Below, one piece after another: positions 1 to 8,736 of a DNA stretch of 64,000 nucleotides. The notes beneath the pieces were generated by a model. The model made no database searches. It had not been told where the DNA came from and saw only the letters and a list, made by a program, of their open reading frames with translations. How positions within the stretch are numbered: position 1 is the stretch's first letter; the number at the start of each line of letters is the position of its first letter. Source of the DNA: Kiloniellaceae bacterium (GTDB lineage Bacteria; Pseudomonadota; Alphaproteobacteria; Kiloniellales; Kiloniellaceae); the NCBI GenBank assembly GCA_009377535.1, contig WHTV01000004.1:41689-105688 (forward strand), given 5' to 3'. The position numbers were made by a program, and so were the translations under genes.

Positions 1-378
1 CGGCACCACGAAGCGCGCCTCGGGCTCGATCCACCACAGGCCGAAGACGCAGGCCACGGCAACGGCGGTGAAGGCACCGATCCACGGCTTGCGCCCGCCG
101 CCCTGGTCGGCGATGGCACCCAGCACCGGCGCCAGCACCGCGAGCGCGAGGCCGGAGAGGCTCAGCATGAGTCCCCATTGGCCGGTGCCGGCCTCCGGCG
201 TTTCGGCCACGCCGCGCGTGAAATAGGCAGCGAAGACGAAGGTGATGATCACCGTGGGGTAGGAGGAATTGGCCCAGTCGAAGAGGCACCAGGCAAAGGC
301 CGCGGCGCGGCGGCCCTCCCAGCCGCCGGGCTGCCCGGAGGATTGCGCGGCAGCGTCGATGTTGGAGTCGGAAACGAT
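1..378 (-). CDS. MFS transporter, UMF1/ATG22-like, N-terminal fragment (runs off left edge)
   Basis: The leftward frame encodes a membrane protein beginning with the segment AWCLFDWANSSYPTVI, the hallmark N-terminal helix of the UMF1 (bacterial ATG22-like) branch of the major facilitator superfamily. It is followed by a second hydrophobic helix and the loop ADQGGGRKPWIG, the usual MFS 2-3 loop signature. Only about 125 residues lie in the window. The start is odd: between the in-frame stop at 412-414 and the conserved helix there is no ATG, GTG or TTG. The best-placed candidate is ATC at 376-378, eight bases after a GGAGGA Shine-Dalgarno sequence. Either a rare ATC start is used or the reading frame carries an error or lesion. 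Substrate is unknown; the family includes effluxers and amino-acid carriers. Confidence 0.72.
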   Translation of the reverse strand, partial: MVSDSNIDAAAQSSGQPGGWEGRRAAAFAWCLFDWANSSYPTVIITFVFAAYFTRGVAETPEAGTGQWGLMLSLSGLALAVLAPVLGAIADQGGGRKPWIGAFTAVAVACVFGLWWIEPEARFVVP

Positions 379-481
379 CGCGGCGGTCCTCCGGCGGGCG
401 GGCCCTTTCCGCTAGCAGCTTTCTGAAGAGCGCTCAAGCGGTGTAGGCTCCCGGCTTCCAGCAAGACTGCGAGAGGACGTG

Positions 482-796
482 ATGCTGATCGTCACCACCG
501 ATGGAATCGAAGGCCGCAAAGTCGTCGAGTACCTGGGCATCGTCTCGGGCGACGCCATCGTCGGCGCCAATGTGTTTCGTGATGTCTTCGCGCGGGTGCG
601 CGACGTCGTCGGCGGGCGCGCCGGTGGCTACGAGAAGGCGCTGCGCGGCGCCAAGGAGCATGCCATCGAAGACATGGTGCGGGAGGCCGAGGCGGCCGGT
701 GCCGACGCCGTGCTGGCGGTCGACCTCGACTACGAGGTGGTCGGCGAGTCCATGCTGATGGTCTCGGCCAACGGCACCGCCGTGCGGCTCGGCTGA
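482..796 (+). CDS. ybjQ: YbjQ/UPF0145 family protein
   Basis: A 104-residue protein of the YbjQ (UPF0145, putative heavy-metal-binding) family. These small proteins form homopentamers; their physiological role is not established. Family features visible here are the N-terminal strand ending in TTDGIEG, the central stretch VSGDAIVGANVFRD, and the C-terminal ADAVLAVDLDYEVVG before a short strand. A GTG at 479 directly precedes the ATG at 482. The ATG is chosen because AGAGGA lies five bases upstream of it but only two from the GTG. It stands alone between two leftward genes and is divergent from the MFS gene. No cysteine or histidine cluster is present, so metal binding is not supported by the sequence itself. 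Confidence 0.88.
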   Translation: MLIVTTDGIEGRKVVEYLGIVSGDAIVGANVFRDVFARVRDVVGGRAGGYEKALRGAKEHAIEDMVREAEAAGADAVLAVDLDYEVVGESMLMVSANGTAVRLG

Positions 797-893
797 GCGC
801 AAACCATCATCGCCAGGGCCAGGGCCGAGTCGACGGTGAGCAATTCACTGGCCTGCGGCCTCCCCGTCGAGGCGGCCGCGGCGTGAAGCGCGC

Positions 894-3800
894 CTAGCCG
901 GAAACCATCGACTTCAGCTGGCGGTTGGCCACCGCCAGCATGGCGAAGTCCGGCGCGCCGGAGGATTTCAACTCCTCCAGCAGCTGCTCGGTGCGCGCCA
1001 CCAGCGGCTCGCGCCCAGCCGACCAGGAAGCGATCACCTTGTCGGTGTCACTGCCCCCGCTCTTGTTCTTCCCCGCACCCTTGCCGTTGCCGTCCAGCAC
1101 CCGTGTAGTCAGGTCGCTCTGGTGGCCGTAGAAGTCGTCGATGATGGCGGAAACCGCCAGCTTGTCCCAGCCGGTATCGGTCGGCAGTGAGCCTGCCGAG
1201 CGGCGCAGCCAGTCGAAGCCGAAGCGCTCGCCGATCTTGAAATAGGCATCGGCCACCTGCTCCACCGGCAGCTGCAGCGTCGCGGCGATGCGCACGATGT
1301 CGCACACCGGCGCCAGCAGCGGCAGGCTGGCGATGCGCCGGGCCAGGTCCTGCGGCGCGCCCTCGGCGACGAACCGTGCGCTGTTCTGGTCGAGCAGCGC
1401 GCGCTCGGCCGGCGGCAGCAGGGTTTCGATGCGGCTGACGAGGGTGGCGACGCCGACGCCGAAGCGCCCGACCTCCCCGGCGATATCGAGTGGGATCCCG
1501 ACTTCGCGCAGGAACCATACGGTCTCGCGCTCGATCAGCCTGCCACACTCCACCAGCATACGCGCCTGCAGGGGCGCGGGCACCTTGTTGTCGAGCGCCT
1601 CGATCTCCGCCCAGAGCCCGCGCATGCCAAAGATCTCTCGGGTGATGACGTAGGCCTTCACCACCTCCTCCGGCGGCATGCCCGTCTTCTCGCGCACCTC
1701 GTGCACGAAGTTGATGCCGAGGCGGTTGATCAGGTTGTTGCTGACCACGGTGACCACGATCTCGCGCCTCAGCCGGTGGCGTCCGATCTGAGCCGCGTAG
1801 GGTCCGCGCAGCGGCTTCGGGAAATAGGTCGTGAGATCGGCGGCAAAGTAAGCATCGTCCGGCAGGTTGGACTCCAGCAGCTGTTCGTAGAGCACCAGCT
1901 TGGAGTAGGACAGGAGGACCGCGATTTCCGGACGGGCCAGGCCTTCGCCGCGCTTCATGCGCTCCTGCACCTCCTCATCATCGGGCAGATACTCGATGCG
2001 GCGATTGAGCTGGCCTTCCTTCTCCAGTGCCCGCATGAAGCGCGCGAAGCGGTCGATCAGGTGTCCGCCGAGCATATCGGTGACGGTGATCGCCTGGCCC
2101 TGCAGATAGTTGTCCCGCAGGCACTGGCGGGCCACCTCATCGGTCATCTTCTCCAGCAGCTTGTCACGCTCCTTGCGAGTCAGCTTGCCGGCCTGTTCGG
2201 CGTCACCCAGCAGGACCTTGATGTTCACCTCGTGGTCGGAGCAGTCGACGCCGGCCGAGTTGTCGATGAAGTCGGTGTTGCAGCGCCCGCCGGCCCTGCA
2301 GTATTCGATGCGGCCGAGTTGGGTGACGCCGAGGTTGGCTCCCTCACCGATCACCTTGGCGTGCAACTCCCGGCCGTCGACGCGCAGAGCGTCGTTGGCG
2401 CGGTCGCCGACGTCGAGATGGCTCTCGGTGGAGGCCTTCACGTAGGTGCCGATGCCGCCGAACCACAGGAGCTCGACTTCGGCCAGCAGCATGGCCTGGA
2501 TCAGCTCGTTCGGCGTCAGGCTATCTTTCACAATGCCGAAGCACTGTTTCATCTCCGCCGTCATCTTGATCGACTTGGCGCTGCGCTCGAAGATGCCTCC
2601 GCCCTTGGAGATCAGCGCACTATCGTAGTCGCTCCAGGCCGAGCGCGGCAGGTCGAAAAGGCGTTTGCGCTCGGCCCAGCTGCGTACCGGATCGGGTTTG
2701 GGATCGACAAAGATGTGGAGGTGGTTGAAGGCACCGATCAAGAGGATGTGCTCGGAAAGCAGCATGCCGTTGCCGAAGACGTCGCCCGACATGTCGCCGC
2801 AGCCGATGCAGGTGAAATCCTCCCGCTGAATGTCCTTGCCGCGCTCGCGGAAGTGACGCTTCACGCACTCCCAGGCGCCGCGCGCGGTAATCGCCATCTT
2901 CTTGTGGTCGTAGCCGGCCGAGCCGCCGGAAGCGAAAGCGTCGTCGAGCCAGAAGCCGTAGTCTGCCGAGACCGCGTTGGCGATGTCCGAGAAGGTCGCC
3001 GTACCCTTGTCAGCGGCGACCACCAGATAGAGATCGTCGCCGTCGTAACGCGCGACATGCTTGGGGGGCACGACCTGGCCGCGCTTGAGATTGTCGGTGA
3101 TGTCGAGCAGGCCGCGGATGAAGGTCTTGTAGCACTCGATGCCGGCGGCGAGGAAAGCGTCCCGCCCGGCCTCTGGCGGCGGGGGGTGCTTCATCACGAA
3201 GCCGCCCTTGGAGCCCACCGGCACGATGACCGTGTTTTTTACCTGCTGCGCCTTGACCAGACCCAGCACTTCGGTGCGGAAATCCTCCGGCCGGTCGGAC
3301 CAGCGCAGGCCGCCGCGCGCCACCATGCCGAAGCGCAGATGTATGCCTTCGAAAGCCGGGCTGTAGACGAAGATCTCGCGCAGCGGCTGCGGCTGCGGCA
3401 GCTCCTCGATGGCGCGCGAGTCGAACTTGAAGGAGCAGTAGACCTTGTCGCCGCCATCCTCCGCGGGCTGAAAGAAATTGGTCCGCAGGGTGGCCAGGAT
3501 CAGGTTTAGATAACGCCGGATGATACGGTCTTCATCGAGGTTGGCAACCTGATCGAGCTGCCTCTGAATGCTCGACACGAGCTTCTCGCAGGTCTTCGCG
3601 GCATCCTTGGCGGGCGCCGGCCCGAAGCGCGCCAGGAAGAGGTCCACCAGATTGCGCGTCAGCGCCGGATTGCGTACCAGCGTCGCTTCCATATAGGCCT
3701 GGCTGAAGGGGATGCGCGCCTGACGCAGGTACTTGCAGTAAGCACGCAGCATAGTGACCTTGCGCGCCGTCAGGCCGGCGTGCAGCACGAGCTTGTTGAA

Positions 3801-5777
3801 GCCGTCGTCCTCCATGCGCCCATGCCAGACGCGGGCGAAGGCTTCGTGGAAGGCATCGCGCACTGCCGCCAAGTCGATGTTGGCCTTGCCTTCGGCCACC
3901 ATGTCGAAGTCGTGCAGCCAGACCGGGGCTTCGCGATCCGGCAGGTGGATATCGTAGGGCACCTCGCCGATCACCTTGAGGCCCATGTTCTCGAGCATCG
4001 GCAGAATGTCGGAGAGCGGTACCGGTTTGTTCAGAACATAGACCTTGAAGCGCAGGTCCTCGGGCGGCGCGCCGTCCGGGCGATAGAGGTTCATCGAGAG
4101 GTCGTTGCTGACGATTGCCTCCTCGATGTTGTGGATATCCTCCACGGCGATCGTGGAATCAAAGTGCTGCTGGTAGCTGGGCGGGAAGGCGCGCTCGAAG
4201 CGCCGGTGGACGCGGATGCCTTCCTGCTCGCCGACCGCCTCGATCAAGGTCTCTTCCAACAGGTCGGACCAGGAGCGCGCAGCCTCGGCCAGGCGGGCTT
4301 CCAACTCGTCCAGCTCGACTTTGGGGATGCGGCCCGGCTCGGTCTTGACGATGACGTGCAGGCGCGCCAGCACCTCGTCGCTCATCTGGGTAGAGAAATT
4401 GGCGCAATGGCCTCGGTAGGCCTCGGCCAGGATGTCCTGCAGCTTGCGTCGCAGCGTGGTGTCGTAGCGGTCGCGCGGCACGAAGACCATGCAGGAGACG
4501 AAACGCTCGAAGGGATCGCGGCGCACGAAGAGGGCGGTGCGCTGGCGCTCCTGCAGATGCAGCACGCCGATAGCAATCTGGTGCAGGTCCTCGACGGAGA
4601 TCTGGAACAGCTCGTCGCGGGGGTAGTTCTCGAGAATGTGCAGCAGGGACTTGCCGTCGTGGCTGCGCGGCGAAAAGCCGGAGAGCTTCACTACGGCGTC
4701 GACCTTCTGACGCAGCAGCGGAATGATGCCCGGCGAGCGTGAATAGGCCATCGAGGTGAAGAGACCGACGAAGAGACGCTCGCCGGTAACCTTGCCTTTG
4801 GCGTCGAAGGTCTTCACCGCAATGGTGTCGAGGGGCACCGCGCGGTGCACCGTGGCGCGGCTGTTGCCCTTGGTGACGCGCAGCAGTTGGGGCCGGTGCA
4901 TGAAGTCGCGCACCTCCGGCGGTAGTTTGCCGAGGTTGCGCAGGCCGTCGAAGACGCGCACCTCGGGATTGCGCAGGATGCCGAGTCCGCGTGTTTTGGC
5001 GACCTTGGAGACCGCATTGGCTCCGCGGCCCTGGAAGGCGATTTCGCGGTAGCCGAGATAGGTGAAATGGTCGTCGTCCAGCCATTTGAGGAACTCGACG
5101 CCTTCGGCGATTTCGGCCACCGGCAGCATCGGCGGGCGCGTCTCCAGCTCGGAGATCACCTCGCGGCAGCGCTCGCGCATGGTCATCCAGTCTTCGACGG
5201 CGGCGCGGACGTCTTCCAGCACCGCGGCGACGCCGGCGGCGATCTCCGCCAGCCGCTTGGCCGGCTGCTCGCTGATCTGGATCTGCATCACCGATTCGCC
5301 GCTGAATCTGGCGGGGCCAGGTTTGGCTTTCGTCGGCACCTTGGGATCGGCCAGTTCCAGCAGCTTGCCCTTGGCGTCGCGGCGCAGGCTGATGACGGGG
5401 TGGATGACGAGATGCACCTCCGCATCACTCCGATTGATCTCTGCTGTGACCGAATCGACGAGGAAAGGCATGTCGTCGTTGACGACCTCGATGACGCTGT
5501 GCGGCGTTTCCCAGCCGTCCTTGCCGGGATCCGGGTTGTAGGCCCGCACGCTTGCCTTGCCTGGTGGGCGCTGCTGCAGGCTGTCCCACAGCGCCAGCGC
5601 GCCACCTGTGAGGTTTTCCACCGTTGCCCCGCGCAGGTCCCTCGACGGCACGTTGGCAAAGAACTGTCGGATGAAGACCTCGGCGCGCTTGGCCCGGGCT
5701 GCAGGCAGGCGCTGGTGCAACGCCCGCACCACCTGTCCGATAAGTCGGGACCGCGTCTGCGCGCTCCTGTCTGCCAT
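894..5777 (-). CDS. gdhB: NAD-specific glutamate dehydrogenase, large (180 kDa) class
   Basis: This 1,627-residue protein is the giant bacterial NAD-glutamate dehydrogenase, which deaminates L-glutamate to 2-oxoglutarate and ammonium in amino-acid catabolism. The catalytic core is recognisable around residues 820-860, with GGLRWSDRPEDFRTEVLGL and the substrate-lysine segment VPVGSKGGFV. The dinucleotide-binding part follows, with GCGDMSGDVFGNGM near residue 995 and VIGEGANLGVTQLGRIEY near residue 1145. The long N-terminal arm and the helical C-terminal third are regulatory in this family (ACT-like and oligomerisation segments). Length matches the class. The ATG at 5777 follows GAAGGGGAAA at good distance. 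It is monocistronic and divergent from the LacI-type regulator. An unusually long antisense frame (1701-3509) is a codon-bias shadow. Confidence 0.97.
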   Translation of the reverse strand: MADRSAQTRSRLIGQVVRALHQRLPAARAKRAEVFIRQFFANVPSRDLRGATVENLTGGALALWDSLQQRPPGKASVRAYNPDPGKDGWETPHSVIEVVNDDMPFLVDSVTAEINRSDAEVHLVIHPVISLRRDAKGKLLELADPKVPTKAKPGPARFSGESVMQIQISEQPAKRLAEIAAGVAAVLEDVRAAVEDWMTMRERCREVISELETRPPMLPVAEIAEGVEFLKWLDDDHFTYLGYREIAFQGRGANAVSKVAKTRGLGILRNPEVRVFDGLRNLGKLPPEVRDFMHRPQLLRVTKGNSRATVHRAVPLDTIAVKTFDAKGKVTGERLFVGLFTSMAYSRSPGIIPLLRQKVDAVVKLSGFSPRSHDGKSLLHILENYPRDELFQISVEDLHQIAIGVLHLQERQRTALFVRRDPFERFVSCMVFVPRDRYDTTLRRKLQDILAEAYRGHCANFSTQMSDEVLARLHVIVKTEPGRIPKVELDELEARLAEAARSWSDLLEETLIEAVGEQEGIRVHRRFERAFPPSYQQHFDSTIAVEDIHNIEEAIVSNDLSMNLYRPDGAPPEDLRFKVYVLNKPVPLSDILPMLENMGLKVIGEVPYDIHLPDREAPVWLHDFDMVAEGKANIDLAAVRDAFHEAFARVWHGRMEDDGFNKLVLHAGLTARKVTMLRAYCKYLRQARIPFSQAYMEATLVRNPALTRNLVDLFLARFGPAPAKDAAKTCEKLVSSIQRQLDQVANLDEDRIIRRYLNLILATLRTNFFQPAEDGGDKVYCSFKFDSRAIEELPQPQPLREIFVYSPAFEGIHLRFGMVARGGLRWSDRPEDFRTEVLGLVKAQQVKNTVIVPVGSKGGFVMKHPPPPEAGRDAFLAAGIECYKTFIRGLLDITDNLKRGQVVPPKHVARYDGDDLYLVVAADKGTATFSDIANAVSADYGFWLDDAFASGGSAGYDHKKMAITARGAWECVKRHFRERGKDIQREDFTCIGCGDMSGDVFGNGMLLSEHILLIGAFNHLHIFVDPKPDPVRSWAERKRLFDLPRSAWSDYDSALISKGGGIFERSAKSIKMTAEMKQCFGIVKDSLTPNELIQAMLLAEVELLWFGGIGTYVKASTESHLDVGDRANDALRVDGRELHAKVIGEGANLGVTQLGRIEYCRAGGRCNTDFIDNSAGVDCSDHEVNIKVLLGDAEQAGKLTRKERDKLLEKMTDEVARQCLRDNYLQGQAITVTDMLGGHLIDRFARFMRALEKEGQLNRRIEYLPDDEEVQERMKRGEGLARPEIAVLLSYSKLVLYEQLLESNLPDDAYFAADLTTYFPKPLRGPYAAQIGRHRLRREIVVTVVSNNLINRLGINFVHEVREKTGMPPEEVVKAYVITREIFGMRGLWAEIEALDNKVPAPLQARMLVECGRLIERETVWFLREVGIPLDIAGEVGRFGVGVATLVSRIETLLPPAERALLDQNSARFVAEGAPQDLARRIASLPLLAPVCDIVRIAATLQLPVEQVADAYFKIGERFGFDWLRRSAGSLPTDTGWDKLAVSAIIDDFYGHQSDLTTRVLDGNGKGAGKNKSGGSDTDKVIASWSAGREPLVARTEQLLEELKSSGAPDFAMLAVANRQLKSMVSG

Positions 5778-6121
5778 GGCGATTTCCCCTTCACGCAGAT
5801 TCTTGGTTTGCCTGCTCGGTCGCTGTCGTACTGGCCTGCCAGGGCGACCGCATCGCCTCGACGGCCGAATCGGGCACCCTTGCGGCCACTCTGATCACCT
5901 GGGCTACACGCTAAACCATTCCGGTGCCGCAGGTTAAGGATGGAAAGCGGCGTTTTGAAGAAACTGCCGGGCGGGTCCTGCAGGCGGGTACCGCCTTCTG
6001 CGCGCGGTTACCCAGACCCGCCTGGGCACAGAATTCGTGATAGCGCTAGCAATTTGGTCTTTCCTGCTGGAAAGTGCTGCAATGCGCGCCGCGACGAAGG
6101 GGCCGAGACCGAAGGGGCAGC
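5778..6121. other. Divergent promoter region between gdhB and the LacI-family gene
   Basis: This 344-base gap separates two divergently transcribed genes and must hold both promoters. I see one good regulatory candidate, the palindrome at 6038-6051, and a weak inverted repeat built on cccagacccgcctggg near 6011. No start-stop frame in it has convincing coding character, and I could not place -35/-10 boxes with confidence. Confidence 0.5.
6038..6051. promoter_or_regulatory. Candidate LacI-family operator
   Basis: The 14-mer tgatagcgctagca is a near-perfect palindrome (six of seven pairs match) with the central CG step typical of LacI/GalR-family operators. It lies 71 bases before the ATG of the LacI-type regulator, a usual place for autoregulation. 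Whether it also controls gdhB is inference. Confidence 0.45.
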
Positions 6122-7204
6122 ATGACGAGACGTAAGAAGGGGCGGATGACCATCGCCGACGTGGCGGCGCGGGCCGAGGTGAGCCCGATCACGGTGTCGC
6201 GCGCGCTGCGCGAACCGGCCCGCGTATCCGAGCCCCTGCGCCGGCGCATCGACGCCGCCGTGCGCGCCCTCAACTACGTGCCCGACCAGCATGCCCGCGC
6301 GCTGGCCTCGGCGCGCACCAACGTGGTCGGTGTGCTGGTGCCCTCGCTGACCAACACCGTCTTCGCCGACGTGCTGCGCGGCATCCACGACCGCGCCGGC
6401 AAGACCGATCTGCAGGTGCAGTTCGCCAACACCCGCTATTCCCCCTTGGAGGAAGAGCGGCTGATCCGCCTCTTCCTCAGCCAGTCACCCGCGGCGCTGA
6501 TCGTCGTCGGCATCGACCAGACCCAGGCGGGCGCCAAGCTGTTGCGCGCCGCCGAGTTGCCCGTCGTGCAGATCATGGAGCTCGGCCCCGAGCCCTTCGA
6601 CATGATGGTGGGCTTCTCGCAGTTCGGCGCCGGGCGGGCGATGACCGAGCACCTGCTGGGCGCCGGTTACCGTCGCATCGCCTTTCTGGCGGCACGGCTC
6701 GACCCGCGCAGCAACCGCCGCATGGCCGGCTACCGCGCGGTCATGGCCGAGGCCGGCCTCGCCGACGACAGTTTGATGGTGCAGACCAAGGCCCCTTCCT
6801 CCGTCCAGGTCGGCTGCGAGCTGCTGCGCGAGATCATGGCGCGCCGGCCCGACATCGACGCGGTGTTCTGCAACAACGACGACATCGCCCTCGGTGCCCT
6901 CTTCGAATGCCAGCGCCTGGGCATCGCCGTGCCAGAGCACCTGGGCGTCGCCGGCTTCAATGACTTCGAGATGTCCGCCGCCGCGGAGCCGCCAATCACC
7001 AGCGTGGCGACCGAACGCTATGCCATGGGGGTCACCGCCATGGACATGATTGCCAAGTCGATCATCGGCGAGCCGCCGGAACACAAGGTGGTCGACCTCG
7101 GCTTTCACCTTTGCCCGCGCGCCAGCACCCGGCCAAGCCGGGCGGAAGCCGCCGCGCGCCCGCGGAAGCCGGCCCGCCCCAAGGTGGCCAAAGAAACCCG
7201 CTGA
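6122..7204 (+). CDS. LacI/GntR-type (LacI family) transcriptional regulator
   Basis: A 360-residue LacI-family repressor. The N-terminal helix-turn-helix and hinge are clear: MTIADVAARAEVSPITVSRA at about residues 9-28, then a hinge helix ending DQHARALASART. The periplasmic-binding-protein-like effector domain fills the rest, with the usual VVGVLVPSLTNTVFADVLRG start and the AVFCNNDDIALGALFEC segment around residue 260. The composition resembles the gluconate-repressor branch, so a sugar acid is a plausible ligand, but no transport or catabolic gene for one is adjacent. The ATG at 6122 is preferred over one 48 bases upstream because it follows GAAGGGGC and gives the standard N-terminus. The basic C-terminal tail (AEAAARPRKPARPKVAKETR) is lineage-specific. 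Confidence 0.93.
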   Translation: MTRRKKGRMTIADVAARAEVSPITVSRALREPARVSEPLRRRIDAAVRALNYVPDQHARALASARTNVVGVLVPSLTNTVFADVLRGIHDRAGKTDLQVQFANTRYSPLEEERLIRLFLSQSPAALIVVGIDQTQAGAKLLRAAELPVVQIMELGPEPFDMMVGFSQFGAGRAMTEHLLGAGYRRIAFLAARLDPRSNRRMAGYRAVMAEAGLADDSLMVQTKAPSSVQVGCELLREIMARRPDIDAVFCNNDDIALGALFECQRLGIAVPEHLGVAGFNDFEMSAAAEPPITSVATERYAMGVTAMDMIAKSIIGEPPEHKVVDLGFHLCPRASTRPSRAEAAARPRKPARPKVAKETR

Positions 7205-7283
7205 AGGCTGACGCGGCCCGGCAGGGATCGCTCAGCGGCTCCGCCGCGATGGCTTCACCGCCTAGGCGGCAAGAGCGACAGGG

Positions 7284-7967
7284 CTAGAATGTCTCGACCC
7301 AAGGGCGCAGCTCCACCTCCCAGCTCCAGGCCGAGCGGTGCTGCCGCGTCACCTGGTAGTAGGTCTCGGCGATGGCGGCGGGATCGAGCAGAGCGTCCGA
7401 GCCGTCGTCCGGCCTGCTGGCGGAGCGGATGGCGCCGTCGATCACGAAATGGGCGATGTGCAGGCCCTGAGGCTGGAACTCGCGGGCCAGCGACTGGGCG
7501 AGACCGCGCAGGCCGAACTTGCCCATGGCGAAGGAGGCCGACTGCGCATAGCCCTTCACGCTGGCTGAAGCGCCGGTCAAAAGGAGGGTGCCGCTGCCGC
7601 GGGCGGCCATGCCCGGCACCACGGCGTTGCAGACGAGATAGCCGCCGTAGCAAGTGACCAGCAGCGCCTGCTTCACCGCCTCGGGATCGAGCTCGACGAA
7701 GGGGCCGCGGGCGCGGGCGGAAGGATTGAACATGACCACGTCGGGCAAGCCGAGTTCCGCCGTCACCTGTGCCACCATGTCATCGACCGCTGCGCGGTCG
7801 GTCACATCGCAGGCGTAGGCCCGCGCGCCCAGCTCCGCCGCCAGGCCGTCCAGCTTATCCGGATGGCGTGCCGCTAGTGCGATCTGGGCGCCCTGCTTCG
7901 CAAAACGCCGCGCCACTGCGGCACTGAGCCCCGCGCCGGCGCCGACGACCAGTACGATTTCGGACAT
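7284..7967 (-). CDS. SDR-fold oxidoreductase with Phe in place of the catalytic Tyr (SDR_c10-like)
   Basis: A 227-residue Rossmann-fold protein of the short-chain dehydrogenase superfamily. The dinucleotide loop is the atypical VVGAGAGLSAAVARRF at residues 5-20, followed by ALAARHP. The active-site region reads SFAMGKFGLRG: the YxxxK catalytic motif has become FxxxK, keeping the lysine but losing the tyrosine. This combination of an altered glycine loop and Phe for Tyr matches the known SDR_c10 group (from memory, cd05373), so it is a subfamily feature rather than a mutation. The reaction is unknown, and classical alcohol/ketone catalysis is doubtful. The ATG at 7967 is chosen over one 18 bases upstream because AGGAGG precedes it. 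The gene is convergent with the LacI-family gene. Confidence 0.85.
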   Translation of the reverse strand: MSEIVLVVGAGAGLSAAVARRFAKQGAQIALAARHPDKLDGLAAELGARAYACDVTDRAAVDDMVAQVTAELGLPDVVMFNPSARARGPFVELDPEAVKQALLVTCYGGYLVCNAVVPGMAARGSGTLLLTGASASVKGYAQSASFAMGKFGLRGLAQSLAREFQPQGLHIAHFVIDGAIRSASRPDDGSDALLDPAAIAETYYQVTRQHRSAWSWEVELRPWVETF

Positions 7968-8071
7968 GGATGCCTCCTTTCCCAATCATCGCAGCCGGCA
8001 GTCTGGCAAAAGAATCCGGACGGCGACAGCGCGCTGTTCAGGCCCTTTGTGCCGGCGCGATTCTCCGGCGC

Positions 8072-8494
8072 TCAGACCAGCGAGAGGCGCACGTCGAGGC
8101 CGTTGCGGGTGGCGTGCGAATAGGGGCAGACGATGTGGGCCTGGTCGACGATGGCCTGGGCGACGTCGCGCTCGAGGCCCGGCAGGCTGATCGCCAGTTC
8201 GACGTCGAGGCCGAAGCCCTCGCCGTCATCGCGCGGGCCGATGCCGACCTGCGCCGTCACTTTGCTGTCCTCTGCGACCTTCACCTTCTTCTGCCCGGCG
8301 ACGAACTTGATGGCGCCGAGGAAGCAGGCGGAGTAGCCGGCCGCGAAGAGCTGCTCTGGGTTGTTGCCCTCGCCGCCCGGCCCGCCGAGCTCCTTCGGGG
8401 TGGTGAGGGTGACGGCGAAAGCGCCATCGGTGGTCTTGGCGGAGCCGGTGCGGCCGCCGGTGGCGCTGGCTTCGGTCTTGTAGAGGGCTTTCAT
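8072..8494 (-). CDS. ohr: Organic hydroperoxide resistance protein Ohr
   Basis: A 140-residue Ohr/OsmC-family thiol peroxidase that reduces organic and fatty-acid hydroperoxides using lipoyl-type reductants in the cytoplasm. The catalytic set is present: peroxidatic Cys57 in AGYSACFLGA, resolving Cys123 in VCPYSHATRNG, plus Arg15 and Glu47, the residues that activate the cysteine in this family. Length is normal. The start at 8494 gives MKALYKTEA, the conserved Ohr N-terminus; the frame is open another 141 bases upstream across the operator region, which is not coding. It is divergent from ohrR, with operator-like palindromes between, the standard arrangement. Confidence 0.96.
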   Translation of the reverse strand: MKALYKTEASATGGRTGSAKTTDGAFAVTLTTPKELGGPGGEGNNPEQLFAAGYSACFLGAIKFVAGQKKVKVAEDSKVTAQVGIGPRDDGEGFGLDVELAISLPGLERDVAQAIVDQAHIVCPYSHATRNGLDVRLSLV

Positions 8495-8578
8495 GGTTTC
8501 GTTCCTTTTCGTCCGGGAGCCCGCAGGGGCCCTTCGCGGTTGTTGCCGGAGGGCTTCCGCCCTCGCGATGGAGATTAT

Positions 8579-8594
8579 ATATCGTGCACGATAT
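8579..8594. promoter_or_regulatory. Perfect 16-bp palindrome, candidate OhrR operator O1
   Basis: The sequence atatcgtgcacgatat is a perfect inverted repeat, AT-rich against a GC-rich background, 84 bases upstream of the ohr start. MarR/OhrR dimers bind such sites and release them when the regulator is oxidised. Related half-sites recur at 8664 and 8690. Confidence 0.7.
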
Positions 8595-8663
8595 GATCGT
8601 TCAACAGGCAAAAGTGATTTTCCTTGCAAGCTCATGTTTCGGCGTGGTTATTTTTACCCGATC

Positions 8664-8705
8664 TGCTTGTGCACGATATAATCGCGCATATATCTTGTAC
8701 GCGGC
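8664..8705. promoter_or_regulatory. Two further OhrR-like operator variants (O2, O3)
   Basis: At 8664-8679 the right part of O1 recurs almost exactly (gtgcacgatat, 12 of 16 positions). At 8690-8705 the left part recurs as atatcttgtac (10 of 16). Both lie within 75 bases of the ohrR start and would serve autoregulation and co-operative repression. The third site is the weakest. Confidence 0.5.
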
Positions 8706-8736
8706 AGTGTCATGTTGTGGATTTTCGGAGGGGATC

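Noticed and set aside
1701..3509. 602-codon plus-strand open frame inside the glutamate dehydrogenase gene
   Set aside because: It runs antisense to a fully conserved enzyme, has no recognisable domain and shows the His/Val/Asp/Ala-rich bias of a GC-rich shadow.
7284..7967. Phe for catalytic Tyr in the SDR as a novel mutation
   Set aside because: The same change, with an altered glycine loop, defines a known SDR group (SDR_c10), so it is not new.
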